From assembly GCA_016081115.2 (NCBI GenBank), contig CM071929.1, forward strand, positions 4,154,001 to 4,218,000: a stretch of 64,000 bases of DNA, in the 5' to 3' direction. The translations under genes and the position numbers were made by a program. The notes under the pieces are model-generated. The model searched no databases, had not been told where the DNA came from, and saw only the letters and a program-made list of their open reading frames with translations. Position 1 is the first letter of the stretch, and the number at the start of each line of letters is the position of its first letter. The stretch comes from Rehmannia glutinosa (Eukaryota > Streptophyta > Magnoliopsida > Lamiales > Orobanchaceae). Positions 1 through 11,100 of this stretch are shown here, one piece after another.

Positions 1-170
1 ATCAATAAATATTTTTATTTGAATTCGTATTATAATTTTTTGAATTCAAATGTTAATATATAAATTTAATACAGAATTGAATCAAAAAGATTTGATTCTT
101 TTACACCCTTTTTCCAAGTGCTAAGGTTAGTCGATGTGATGTGTGTTAAAACCTATGGCAACCAGAAATG
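1..170. repeat. Copy A of a dispersed repeat
   Basis: The stretch containing GAATCAAAAAGATTTGATTC, then CAAGTGCTAAGG and AAAACCTATGGC, reappears in the same order near 31,560-31,725 (GAATCAAAAAGATCGATTC, CGAGTGCTAAGG, GAAACCTATGAC). The two copies differ by scattered substitutions and indels. I see no coding potential or terminal motif, so the type of element is unknown. From 170 to about 450 I see only AT-rich sequence with phrases such as TTAATTACAAAAAG, which resemble the MITE family described at 4,523. Confidence 0.5.
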
Positions 171-452
171 GGAAATTAATTGGATTGATTGAACGAAAGA
201 ATGTAATGCTTTTAAAACATAAATCCATTGTTTTTTTGCAAAACCATCGTGTAATAATATGTTGGGTTAATTACAAAAAGAAAGAAAAAACACCTTGAGC
301 TTCGGTCTAATTAAAAAAAAATGTTTAGCTATCTTTTAAAATTACATATACCCCCTTGAAATTTGTTTTTATTCTACAATCTAAATCCTAGGGTATTTGT
401 TAAGTAATATAGAAACATTAAGGGGTGTCTATTTTATAAATTAAACCTCGAG

Positions 453-1037
453 TACGGATGACAAAATCCCGCGGCACCTTCCTGTTGGACTCGTTGGTAC
501 CCAAAAAAAAAAAAAATGGACGGGGAATCTCCGATAATTTTGGGATGAGGATTTCCCGATTCTCTAGAACTGGTGATGAGACTGGGATGATATTTATATT
601 CCCTGTCCAACCTTATCGCCGTCCCCATTTAGATAAAACGGGTAATCTTCATCCCTATTTTCTTTTATTAAAATAGGGATTTAATAATATATATTAATAT
701 TAATATTAATTCTATTTATAATATTTTATTTTATTAATTTTAAAAACTAAACTCTTAAGTCTTTATAATTTTACTTGTTATCATTATTTATTTAAAAATT
801 AGGATTTATGTTTTTTTATTTTATTTTTAATTAGTGGTTCAATTTATAGATTTATTATTAATAAATACAAAATGGAGAACCCGATTTCCTGCGGAGACCC
901 GTTTCCCAAATGGGGATTCCCCATCCTCATCCACATACCCAAAATTGGGAATGATACGAGAATGGTATTTTAGATGAGATTCAGGATGGGGATGGTATGA
1001 TCAATACCAACCCCGTCCGTACCCATTGTCATCCCTA
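453..1037. mobile_element. Non-autonomous hAT-like element (MITE), degenerate
   Basis: The left end reads TACGGATGACAAAATCCC. The right end, reverse complemented, reads TAGGGATGACAATGGGTAC, giving an imperfect terminal inverted repeat. Subterminal GGGGAT/ATCCCC motifs are frequent, as in hAT elements. The flanking 8-mers (ACCTCGAG and CCCTGTAG) agree at only five positions, so the target duplication has decayed or the ends are slightly off. There is no transposase. From 1,038 to 1,180 I see only AT-rich sequence. Confidence 0.5.
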
Positions 1038-1184
1038 CCCTGTAGATGGGGATACTGTATTTGTTGAGTAAATAGGGATCTTAGGGGTTGTCCTCATATT
1101 TGTTTATATTTTACAGATTAAACCTTCTAGATGAGATATTTGTCAAGTAAATAGAAACCTCAAGGAGTGTGCGTAATACCCAAT

Positions 1185-1330
1185 GTTGTAAAAAGTGTTA
1201 GACGTTAGTCGGGCGGAGAGGCAGACGCCTACGCCAGCCAAGCCTTGGTGGGGTTAGGCGGGGCTAATCGGACGTAGGCGGACAAGGATCCTAGTGTCTT
1301 GCCTGCGCGTGTGAATTAATCGGGGCTGAT
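1185..1330. mobile_element. GC-rich transposon-end fragment
   Basis: This is a short GC-rich island in AT-rich DNA, with repeated GGCGG, GACGCCTACGCC and GTAGGCGG motifs. They look like the subterminal repeats of hAT-type MITEs. Only one end can be made out, with no matching inverted repeat or target duplication. The next 400 bases, up to the POR promoter, hold nothing I can name. Confidence 0.25.
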
Positions 1331-1748
1331 TTAGATTTTTACAATGGTAATACCATAAAGGGTATTTAAAATTTTGAATGATATCTGTATTTATTTTTTG
1401 TAATTATACTAAACCCAAGAAGTATATTTGTAATTTACTGAAAAAACATTCAAACTAAATTCAATAACAAGGCTTATCTTAATCTCAACACAAGATTTGG
1501 GCTGTGGCAGTAATTTTGTGGCAAAGAACTCAAAAACCAGACCCATAAAAGCCAGAGTGCTGCTGCCAAATTCTGGGAGAAATGGTCCAAACAATGAGCC
1601 CTCACCAAACATTATCTTTTGATTAATTTTCCCCATACTCAAGCCCATAACTCTGGGGACACTCTGTGCTTGCCTATATTAGAAAACAATAATAAATACA
1701 AATATCACTAGGAAATCCCAGCCACAAAATCTGATTGGTTTTCCAAGT

Positions 1749-1846
1749 CCATGTGGCATATACTTCCACAAAATATAATCTTATCCATGCTGGATTTTCA
1801 TATCCAAAACAGCACTCCATTTTAGTGTGTGTGTATATATATATAA
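1749..1846 (+). promoter_or_regulatory. Putative POR core promoter with light-type elements
   Basis: A TATA stretch (TATATATATAAG, 1834-1845) lies about 90 bases upstream of the POR ATG. Upstream are CCATGTGG at 1749, which contains the CACATG core bound by PIF factors in other plants, and CTTATC at 1780, an I-box (GATAAG) on the other strand. POR genes are known light- and PIF-regulated genes. That these particular sites function is inference. Confidence 0.4.
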
Positions 1847-1932
1847 GTATCTATTGCTACTTAGATTTGTGGCAAAAAAATATCTATCAAATAAGGTCTC
1901 TTTCTCATAAATAAACAAGAAGAAATCTTGAA

Positions 1933-4226
1933 ATGGCTTTACAGGCTGCTACTCTGCTTCCTTCTGCATTTTTCATTCACAAAGAGGTTTGATCTCACAT
2001 TTCTCATAATTGGCTTTTGCTATGATTATTCCCCAAAATAGAAAATCTACCATGGTTTCAACTATTGTCTAAAATGTTATTTTTTACAGGGAAAACTCAG
2101 TGCATCTTTGAAGGATTCAGGGCTTTTTGGAGTTTCACTCTCAGATTATGTCAAATCTGATTTTACCTCTTCTGCATTGCAAACCATGGTACACTTTAGG
2201 ATTTTTTGAATCAAGAATTTAGATTATTCATGGAGATTGTGGTAGTGTTAGTTTTTCGTATTTTTGGTAGTGTTTGCGAACATGATTCTCAACATTTAGA
2301 TGGAAAATAACAATTAATTTTTTCACCTATAAGCTGAAATCACGCTTTTTTTAGAGTTTGCAAACACTTTTTTAAATGGAACTTTTGCTTTCTGCTTTAC
2401 GTAATTAAAAGCATGGGGAGTGTTGGTTTAGAATTCCTGCATCTGGTTTAACTTATAATACAAATAAAATATTTTACAATTTATTTACCAAGTACTCTTT
2501 TTAACTTATTCAACTTTTGGACCGCTAACAGAAATTAAGTAGTATCGTTCAATCTTTGAAAGGGTGTTGTCGGGATTCGAACATGAGTCTTTCAATTTCT
2601 TTGAGGTCTATTCGATTCCTCCAACTACTCCTCCCAACTCATTAAAAAAACTTATTCAATGTTTAGCTTATACTGGCAAACACTGCCAGCTTTTGAATCT
2701 CAACTACATTTTTTGTTTATGTTACGATAAATCACTTCCTCTAGAAGTAAACTCTTTGTATGTTTCTTGCAGAGAGAATCCAGCTCGAGAAAGTTATCGG
2801 TCGTTAGACCTCAGGCAGTTGCCACCACTCCAACTTTCACCCCAGCCACCGTACAGGGCAAGAAAACTTTAAGACAGGGCACTGTGATTATCACCGAGCC
2901 TCCTCCGGCTTAGGCCTGGCCACGGCTAAAGCGTTGGCCGAAACCGCAAATGGCACATAATTATGGCCTGCAGAGACTTCCTCAAGACAGAAAAAGCAGC
3001 AAAATCTGTTGGAATGGCCAAGGAGAATTACACCATCATGCATTTAGACCTTGCATCCCTCGAAAGTGTTAGACAATTAACGATAACTTCAAGCGATCCG
3101 GACGGCCTCTCGATGTCTTGGTTTGCAATGCTGCTGTTTACCAACCAACTGCTAAGGAGCCTTCATTCACAGCTGATGGATTTGAACTTAGTGTTGAACT
3201 AACCATTTGGGACACTTTCTTCTTTCAAGATTGCTTCTTGATGATATGAAAGAGTCTGATTTCCCTTCGAAGAGACTTATAATCGTCGGCTCGATCACAG
3301 GTATGAAGAATAAGTTTCGTACAACCTGAAAAGTTAAAGGGTTGTAAAAGAATCGATTCGGATCGAATATAATATTGTCCAAACTTATATCAAGCTTTAA
3401 AAAATTGAATTTGAGTTTAGTTTGATAATTAATAGAATATAGCTGAAGACAAGTCGAGCTCGAATAGCTTGAATTTTTTTACATTATTTTATTATTTTTA
3501 TACTAATCGATATATGAGTCTTAGTAGCTTGGTTCGTTTTTTTTCAGCCCTAATCAAATAATGGGATCATGTTAGACAAGCATGTTTAGTTAAACTCAAG
3601 TTCACCATTATTTCTCTTTCGTCATATTTTAGGGAATACGAATACGTTGGCCGGAAACGTACGCCAAAGGCCAATCTCTCGGGACTTACGCGGGCTCCAA
3701 GGCGGGCTGAACGGGCCGAACAGCTCTTCCATGATCGACGGTGGAGATTTCGACGCGCCAAGGCGTACAAGGATAGCAAGGTCTGCAACATGCTGACGAT
3801 GCAAGAATTTCACCGTCGCTACCACGAAGAAACCGGCATCACATTCGCGTCCCTTTACCCGGGCTGCATTGCCACGACAGGGCTGTTCAGAGAGCACATC
3901 CCCTTATTCAGGCTTCTGTTTCCTCCATTCCAGAAGTTCATCACAAAGGGATTTGTATCAGAGGAAGAAGCTGGAAAAAGACTTGCTCAGGTTAATAAAT
4001 AACTGCAAAATGAATGCAAACAAATGTGATTTTGAGATTAATGTTTTGTGTGTGTAATTTTGTTCAGGTTGTGAATGATCCAAGTTTGACAAAGTCAGGT
4101 GTTTACTGGAGCTGGAACAAGGACTCGGCTTCATTTGTGAACCAGTTGTCTGAAGAAGCCAGTGATGCTGAAAAAGCAAGGAAAGTGTGGGAAATTAGTG
4201 AGAAACTTGTAGGTTTGAAGGACTAA
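1933..4226 (+). CDS. POR: Light-dependent protochlorophyllide oxidoreductase (POR)
   Basis: Plastid short-chain dehydrogenase that uses light and NADPH to reduce protochlorophyllide to chlorophyllide in chlorophyll synthesis. Five exons fit GT-AG rules: 1933-1986, 2090-2188, 2773-3300, 3633-3990 and 4068-4226. The N-terminus MALQAATLLPSAFFIHKEG is a transit-peptide type. The Rossmann segment VIITGASSGLGLA is recognisable around 2888 after one frame change. The catalytic YxxxK appears as AYKDSK near 3,760, followed by YHEETGITFASLYPGC and the C-terminus SEKLVGLKD. Single-base indels lie near 2897, 2949, 3081, 3195, 3659, 3695 and 3751, nearly all in CC or GG runs. With them undone the coding length becomes 1,203 nt (400 aa), the usual POR length. 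I therefore favour a functional gene with sequence errors over a pseudogene. Whether it is a PORA, B or C type cannot be told. Confidence 0.93.
3345..3553. mobile_element. hAT-like MITE remnant in POR intron 3
   Basis: Inside the 332-bp third intron, AGGGTTGTAAAAGAATCGA on the left mirrors AGGGCTGAAAAAAAACGAA read from the right end. The interior has TCGAGCTCGAAT-type motifs common in hAT MITEs. The flanking 8-mers match poorly, so the boundaries are approximate. Confidence 0.35.
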
Positions 4227-4338
4227 AGCTTTGAAACAGCCACAGGGTTGGATTTTTTGGATTGAGGAACTATGTAGACTCTTAACATTATTCAAAACAA
4301 CAAAAACTTATTTAATGTAAGATTTTTGTTAGAATTGT

Positions 4339-4344
4339 AATAAA
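4339..4344 (+). terminator. POR polyadenylation signal
   Basis: AATAAA lies 113 bases after the POR stop codon, in a T-rich 3' untranslated region. It is a canonical plant near-upstream element. The poly(A) site itself cannot be placed. Confidence 0.45.
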
Positions 4345-4522
4345 ATGACTCGATCCATTTTTTTGTATGTTCTCTTTTTTTTTGAGTGGATGGTAATTGT
4401 TTTAGCTTTAGCCAGAATTGAACTATAGTCCCTATTTTGTCATTTTTCTAGATTATAAATGCCATTTTCAGACCTATAGTCCCTATTTTGTCAAATTAGA
4501 ACTCACATCATCAATTTATAAT

Positions 4523-4806
4523 AGGGATAATTACAAAAACACCCCTAAGGATCGGGCTAATTACAAAAAATCTAGAGATTTTTAAAACTTACAAAAAGCC
4601 CTTGAGGTTTAATTTCATCTTATATTTACCTTTTCATAAACAAAAAACATTTTTAAAAACCCCTAGACATTTATAAAAAATATTACAACTACCCCCTTAA
4701 ATTTTAGACATAATCAAACCTGATAGGCTTTTTTATAATTGTGAAACATCATTGGGTTTTTTTTGTAATTAGCCAAAACTCTAGGGGTGTTTTTGCAATT
4801 ATCCCT
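4523..4806. mobile_element. MITE, GGGATAATT family, copy 1
   Basis: A 284-bp element with nearly perfect inverted ends: AGGGATAATTACAAAAACAC on the left, and AGGGATAATTGCAAAAACAC when the right end is reverse complemented. TTATAAT flanks both sides (4516-4522 and 4807-4813). There is no coding capacity. Related copies sit in GCR2 intron 5 (5641-5921) and BRX1 intron 7 (36151-36439). Confidence 0.75.
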
Positions 4807-5193
4807 TTATAATATAATACTCTACAAATTTCAAATAATTAAAATCTACAAACATATTATATAATATTTTATATTATTTCTATTAACGTAATATTCATGT
4901 GATCTAGAGCATGGATGATTGCCGTGTGTGTAAAACCTACCACATTAAAAATCCACAATTGAAGCTTGATTTATGCTTCAAAATCAATATGGCAGTTTTT
5001 GTAAATGTGACAATAATGTGCGATGGAATACGAGATGAAACACTATTTTGGAACAAAAGATCCCATGTAGGCAACGGGATGAGACCCACATGATGTCCAA
5101 AAAAGATCCTTTAACACAACTCAATTTACAAAAACAAAAGGTAACATGCACTAAACATATTCTTATCTATACACATATTCATGTAAAAGTAAA
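4807..5193. other. POR-GCR2 convergent intergenic spacer
   Basis: This is AT-rich DNA between the converging POR and GCR2-like genes. It should contain the GCR2 3' untranslated region next to 5,193. A 60-codon open frame at 4,911 has no recognisable motif and I do not count it as a gene. Confidence 0.4.
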
Positions 5194-8100
5194 CTAAAGT
5201 TCAAAAGCTGGAAATCTAGCCTGAGAAGGTTCAGTCATATCCAGAAACAGATAAGCCATTCCCCCAATACCTTCGAAAAGTGAATACGGACGATCACCTC
5301 CATGCATAACGCCCTCTGATATGAGATTTTGAGCCCGATCGTGAAGAAAGCATGCAAACGCTTTGGCCCTGTATAAGAACTCCGGTTTACCTGTTAACTG
5401 GTACAGCGAAAGAAATACATACGCATTCCCACTTATGCCATGACAAATTCCGACTGTTAAGAAGTCCTCGGTTCCAAACCACTTCCCCTGCATCAATTGC
5501 TGCTTGCAGAAACTCGTCGCTTTCAAAAACCTGATAACATGGGAGGTCACAATTTTGAGCAAGATTTTTTAATCAACTACCACTTCATTAGAAAACTTAA
5601 ACTAGTGCAAAGTGTGGAAATTTTATTAATATTTTCTTTTGGTTAATTACAAAAAAAAAAAAAAAAGACTGAGGTTTGGGCTATTACAAAAAAACACATA
5701 GATATTTCAAAATTACAAAAAGCCCCAAGTTTGATTATGTCTTAATTTGAGGGGTGACTGTAGTATTTCTATTATTCTATATATATCATGAGGGTTTTTG
5801 AAATATTTTTGCTTATGAAGGAGAAAATGTAAGACATAATCAAACCTCACCGGGTTTTTTGCAATTTTCTCAATAACCTCTGGGTTTTCTTATAATTAGT
5901 ACCTCTTTTGGTAATCATCCCATTTTCTTTTCCAGCACAGCACTATATGCCGGGCCCAACTATGCTTTTGTTTTTCTCACTTCTATGCAAACAAACACTT
6001 TATCTAAGAGCTAGTAAGAAGAACCAACAAAGTTCATGGTCATCAAATGTAGTAAAACTAGATCTTATCAATTTTCACTCAAGAACATTCAGACAACATC
6101 TAACATCATACTTATCAAATTTCCCCTGTTTACAGCCTAATATAGGAAGAGAATGGTGGTTAATTAGATCAAAAACCAGGGAAACTCGGACCAAACTTCG
6201 GTTATAATCTGACTACTCTGAACTAACCAAAGCGAAAAAATAAAAAAAAAATAGTTATATTCAGAAATATTAAAATCTCTCCACTGAGTAAAAACATATC
6301 ACAAGCAACTTAAACTTTGATATTAATATCCTATACCTTGGCTGCTTTCACTAGAGTAAGTGCAACACCAGGAGCCCCATGACACCAATGCACAAGCCTA
6401 TCTGTTTCACTTCCTTCACTTGACGGGTAATTTCCACTGGAAACGGTTTTTGATCATGTAACGTAGTGTGCCTTTTACATGCTCCACCTCATCTGGCTTC
6501 AGATCCACATCCATTAAAACGTTAATAATCCCGGCCAATCCATGGGCGGCTCCCCAATATTTTTTTCCATGCCATTCAAACATCAAAGGACATCTTCCTT
6601 TCGCAAACTGTCGACCAGACTTTATAATTTCATCAACAACAGCCCTCTGTATAAATTTTTAATCATTTAATAAGGATTATATTAAGCTCAGATGAGAAAT
6701 TCAATATGAGTTAGTCAAAAAGGGCGTACCATTCGGGTGGAAGATATTGTGTCTTTACCGATATTTTTGTTTACGAACGAGGATGCCCACAAGAACCCGG
6801 CTCTCCCATACATAGTTCATCTGGAAGATCCTTGGAAAGCTTAATCTGAACTCCATTGCAAAATGCAAAACAACACAACAATACCGAATAAAAAGAATAG
6901 CAAAAGTGAAAAGTGGGGTTGATTAGTGAGCAGGATCGGATGTAGAAATTGTTTCATGATTAACTACCTCTTTGAACTTTGTTATGTATTGCTGACATGA
7001 TTGTTCGTCACCGTTGTGGTGTGCTACTACGGCACCAAGAGCATATACACCAGCCTGTCCGCAAATGAAAGTGGCACGCCTACAATTTAAAACTAAACTA
7101 TAATCATGTCGCATGGTGATTATATTCGCAACCATATGCAACGAAACAAAACAATAGCGTCATACATATTTTTTCCCCTTAATCGAGTACTCTTTCTAGA
7201 AAAGCATGGCAGCGAACGGCAAAGCATTTGGAGAATGAAATACAACTAGTTTCAGCTGTTTTTCAAGTCCTACATGGCTACAAATCAAATAAACCTCAAG
7301 ATATTCTACACAGAACCCAAAACCGACTGATCTCCAACATCATCACTCAGCAGGCATAAATCAAATAATAATAAAAAAATTATCAGAGCAACCAGCTTGA
7401 CAAAACCCAAAATAACAAGAAAGCCCACTCCAGCAAAATTCAAGCAACAGTGTAAACTAACACCTAAGAAATTTTTCATCCCGAAAACAAAAATCTCGCA
7501 TTTATAGAGAAATAAAGAGAAAAGCCAATTAACAGTTCAAAGCCAATTATAACTTCTACTCCTCTGAAATCCTCACTACTCGCCGGACTTGCTCTCCACG
7601 CTGCGGACTAAGCATAAAGATCCAAGCTTTTCACTTATCAGTCCGCCGCCATCAGTCCGCCCCGTCTGCAAACCAAGAAAATTCCAATCCACACAGAAAG
7701 AAGAACCCAGACAAGAAAAAAAAAAGCTAGGGTTTGCAAAGTAAAACTGCAATTACTCTTTCATGCCTCAATAACTTTCAACCAAACTTGACGAGCAGTT
7801 GACCCATCAAATTTCGACCAACACCAGCCACCTTCGATCGCCGGCGCCGCCGCCGGATCCGCGCCGAAAACGCTGAAAGCAGGGGTGAATTTGGGGAATA
7901 ATCGAGGTTATGGGTTGACTGATCGGAAATAGACGATGCCTCTTCCGCCTCCATCTCCGACTCGCTTATGGAGTCCGTAAATCCACATTTACTCGGTTCC
8001 GATCCCATGCCCTCAACGTCACTTGATCGTAATACTTTGGACATGGTTGCGCCAGATTCTCCTATCGCCGCTTCCCTTCCCACGACAAACAAAATCTCTA

Positions 8101-11100
8101 AGTGCTCGATCGACTACTTCTTACAGTGGTATATTGAACCAATCTTCGCCTTCTCGATTCCCATGCCAAATGTTAAGGTTTCATCTCCGCTCATTCCCAA
8201 GAAAACTCGGTAATATCTTTTCTTTAGAAATTCCTGATGAGATATATGAATCTGACGTCAATTATGCGAAAATTCTTTGATTGGTAGGACTTTATATGCT
8301 AAGGGTAGCAAGCCTCGACAATTTCGAATCTTTACGACAAATTGCGCCTTTATGGCGTATTGATTCTTTTCCGTATTATTTCGTTGGGTAAAGGGTTTTA
8401 TAACATACATTTTTCTAATCTTAATGATAAGGATGTTGTGTGGAAAAACGTTTTTATTCTCTCTCACCAGGCACATTTCGCTTTGCGGCCCATGGACACC
8501 GGATTTCGATCCCGACAACACAACCACATCCATTGCTCAAGTATGGGTTCGTATTTTTGGTCTTAGTTGGGAATATTGCACCCCGAGGTGCTTATGGAAT
8601 TGCTTTAGAGCTATTGGCTCGCCTATTAAAATTGATGAGAACAATATTTCCGGGTCTCTGGGTCATTTCGCACGTGTTCTTGTGGATGTGGATCTAAGAA
8701 TGAGTCTTCCTAGAAGATGAAAATTGATCGTGACAGGGCACACACGGATTTATTTTCTTTCAAGATGAACGCCTACCGGAATTCTGCCGTCATTGTCAAT
8801 TTATTGGTCACTCCACACCGTGATGCCGACAAATAAATAACGAGCAACCCCTTTTAGAGCTCGGAGCCGTTCGTAATCCCAAGCCACATGGCAAGTCGAC
8901 GTAAGCTCCTAATTCTAAGGTTTCGTCGATGAGCAACTTTCGGCTGGGGGATCTTGAGATTGTTTCCCCGAAGATCAAAATCTCCCTCATGATATTCCCC
9001 ACTATTGAATACTAGCAATGCTTTTGCCCTTTCTTCAAAGTCGGGATGGAGATAATTTGGATATGGAAATTGAAAATGTCATGCCTCTAGAGATGATAGT
9101 CCCTTCGGATAGCCCTATTTTAGCGATAGAAGTTGGTAGGGAATGATGGATTCGATTTCAAAAGAGGATGCGTGTGGCAAGAACAATGATGCTATTATGG
9201 TAATTAATCCGCCTTCAACTAAGTTGCTTTAGTTGAAGGTGGACGACCGGATCCCCTATTAGGTCCAGACACTTCGATTATTTCTTCCACCTTCGGATCC
9301 GGGATGCACTTGTTGATTTATTAGCGGATAAAAAGTTACAAGAAATTCGGCTCTTAGGCGCCCGTAGGGAAATCGAGAATCATAATATTATAGATATGGT
9401 TGTTTCTGTTTCGGGTCATGAAGTTGAAGAGAATCCCTGATACTAAAACGGCTCGCTGAGGAGCTTTCTCGTAAACAATGAATATCCTTCACTGAACGTT
9501 AGAGGGATCTCTAACGATCTCTCTAAAGTCGCGCTACGACATCATCGCTTGATTACCAAACCAGATTGGCTTTGTCAAAGTGGAACCTAAAACGAATATC
9601 TCTTCGATTCACTCCTCTTATCGATGGCTATGGGGTTATCCGCTCGACGGCCAATCATGTGCGTCGGCATGCCGCTAACATTTGATTTTGGTTTTCTCGT
9701 TTCACTTCACCTCCGTGTTTGCATATGATCGACCAATTTATTTTGGTTGAGGCCGCTCAATTGATTTGTTCATGGTCATGCCTCGATGGGCGCCCGTCAG
9801 AACTTTGGCGTGATCTATTAGCTTCCCTGGGTTTCTAATTTTCTAGTGGTGGGGATTTTAATGTTTGTGTTAGGTGCTCATGAACGGCGTAGCTCTCACG
9901 TTCCGAATATGACTTTGTGTCATGAATTTATGCGTTTTATCGAAGATTGTCGGTTGATGACATCCCTTCGTCCGCCATAAATATACTTGGAAAGGACGAT
10001 GCATACGGGAATCACGTGGAATCTAAAATTGATAGGGTCTTATGTCGAGGGTTTCTTGAACTTATGGGAGATTGTTCGTTGCTATGTTTTGCCTCGCACT
10101 ATGTCCGACCATCATCCCATTTCCATCACTTGTAAGGATTCATCTCCTTCTCGTCCGCGCCTTTTCTGGTTTCAAAGATATGTGGCTTCTAGATGACAGA
10201 CTCTTTCTTTGTGATCGGGAGTCGTGGAATACGCCTATCTTGTCTTCCCCCTGGGTCGACATCGTAAGCTTAAGCGTCTCAAAGTTTGTCTTAAAGACGA
10301 ATTCTACAGATCTTTGGTAATATTTTTCAAAGAAAAGGAGTCCATTTTATCGAGATATTGCCGCCATTCAAGAGTCGATCGCCATAGATGGTTATTCGGA
10401 TGAGAATTTTTGCCAAGAGGTGGAGTCTAATGCCCTGTTATCGGAGCTAATGCATAAGAATATGATATGTTGCGCCGCAGGTTTTAACACTTCGCTTAAG
10501 GATGGAGAGACGAATACTACGTTTTTTCAATGCGCTAAAATTGTAAGTCGGAATTCTATATCTTTACCGGTTATCGATGGGGAGAATTGTAGGAACCTTG
10601 TTGCTATTGGGAAGCATGTGGTTCAATTTTATGAGAATTTGTTCACTTCGCTTCCTTTTCTCCTACCACTACGTCGTTGACTCGTATTTCCACCATCATT
10701 CACCCATCGGCCACGCCACCAAAATATGAGTCTCATTAATCGCCTCTTCCATCGAGGAGATTAAACAAGCGCTTTTGAGATGGATCCTATGAGTGCTCCC
10801 GACCCGATGGATTCCCCGGTAAGTTTTATCGGTTTGCTTGGGAGTTGGTTTCGCTTGATGGGTTCAAGCCGCTCGTAATTTCTTTGATACGCGCCCTTCC
10901 CCTGGATTAACTCTAGTTTTGTGGTGCTCATTCCGAAAGTAGCGGAGTCATTAAAGTCGATCGATTCCACCCATCAGACTTAGTAATTTTCTGCTCAAGA
11001 TTATTACTAAAATCCTTTCCAACAAGTTGGCTCCAGATGCGACCTCTATCATCTCGCCGGCTTCGATTTGGGTTTATTGCAGACGTCGTATTCATGATCA

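Noticed and set aside
2564..2872. 102-codon frame spanning POR intron 2 and exon 3
   Set aside because: Its first two thirds are intronic and it reads the POR exon out of frame; the TTGCAG acceptor at 2,772 defines the exon.
7778..8092. 104-codon minus-strand frame with an arginine run in GCR2 intron 2
   Set aside because: It lies opposite LINE-1 ORF1 and mirrors its codons; a shadow, not a gene.
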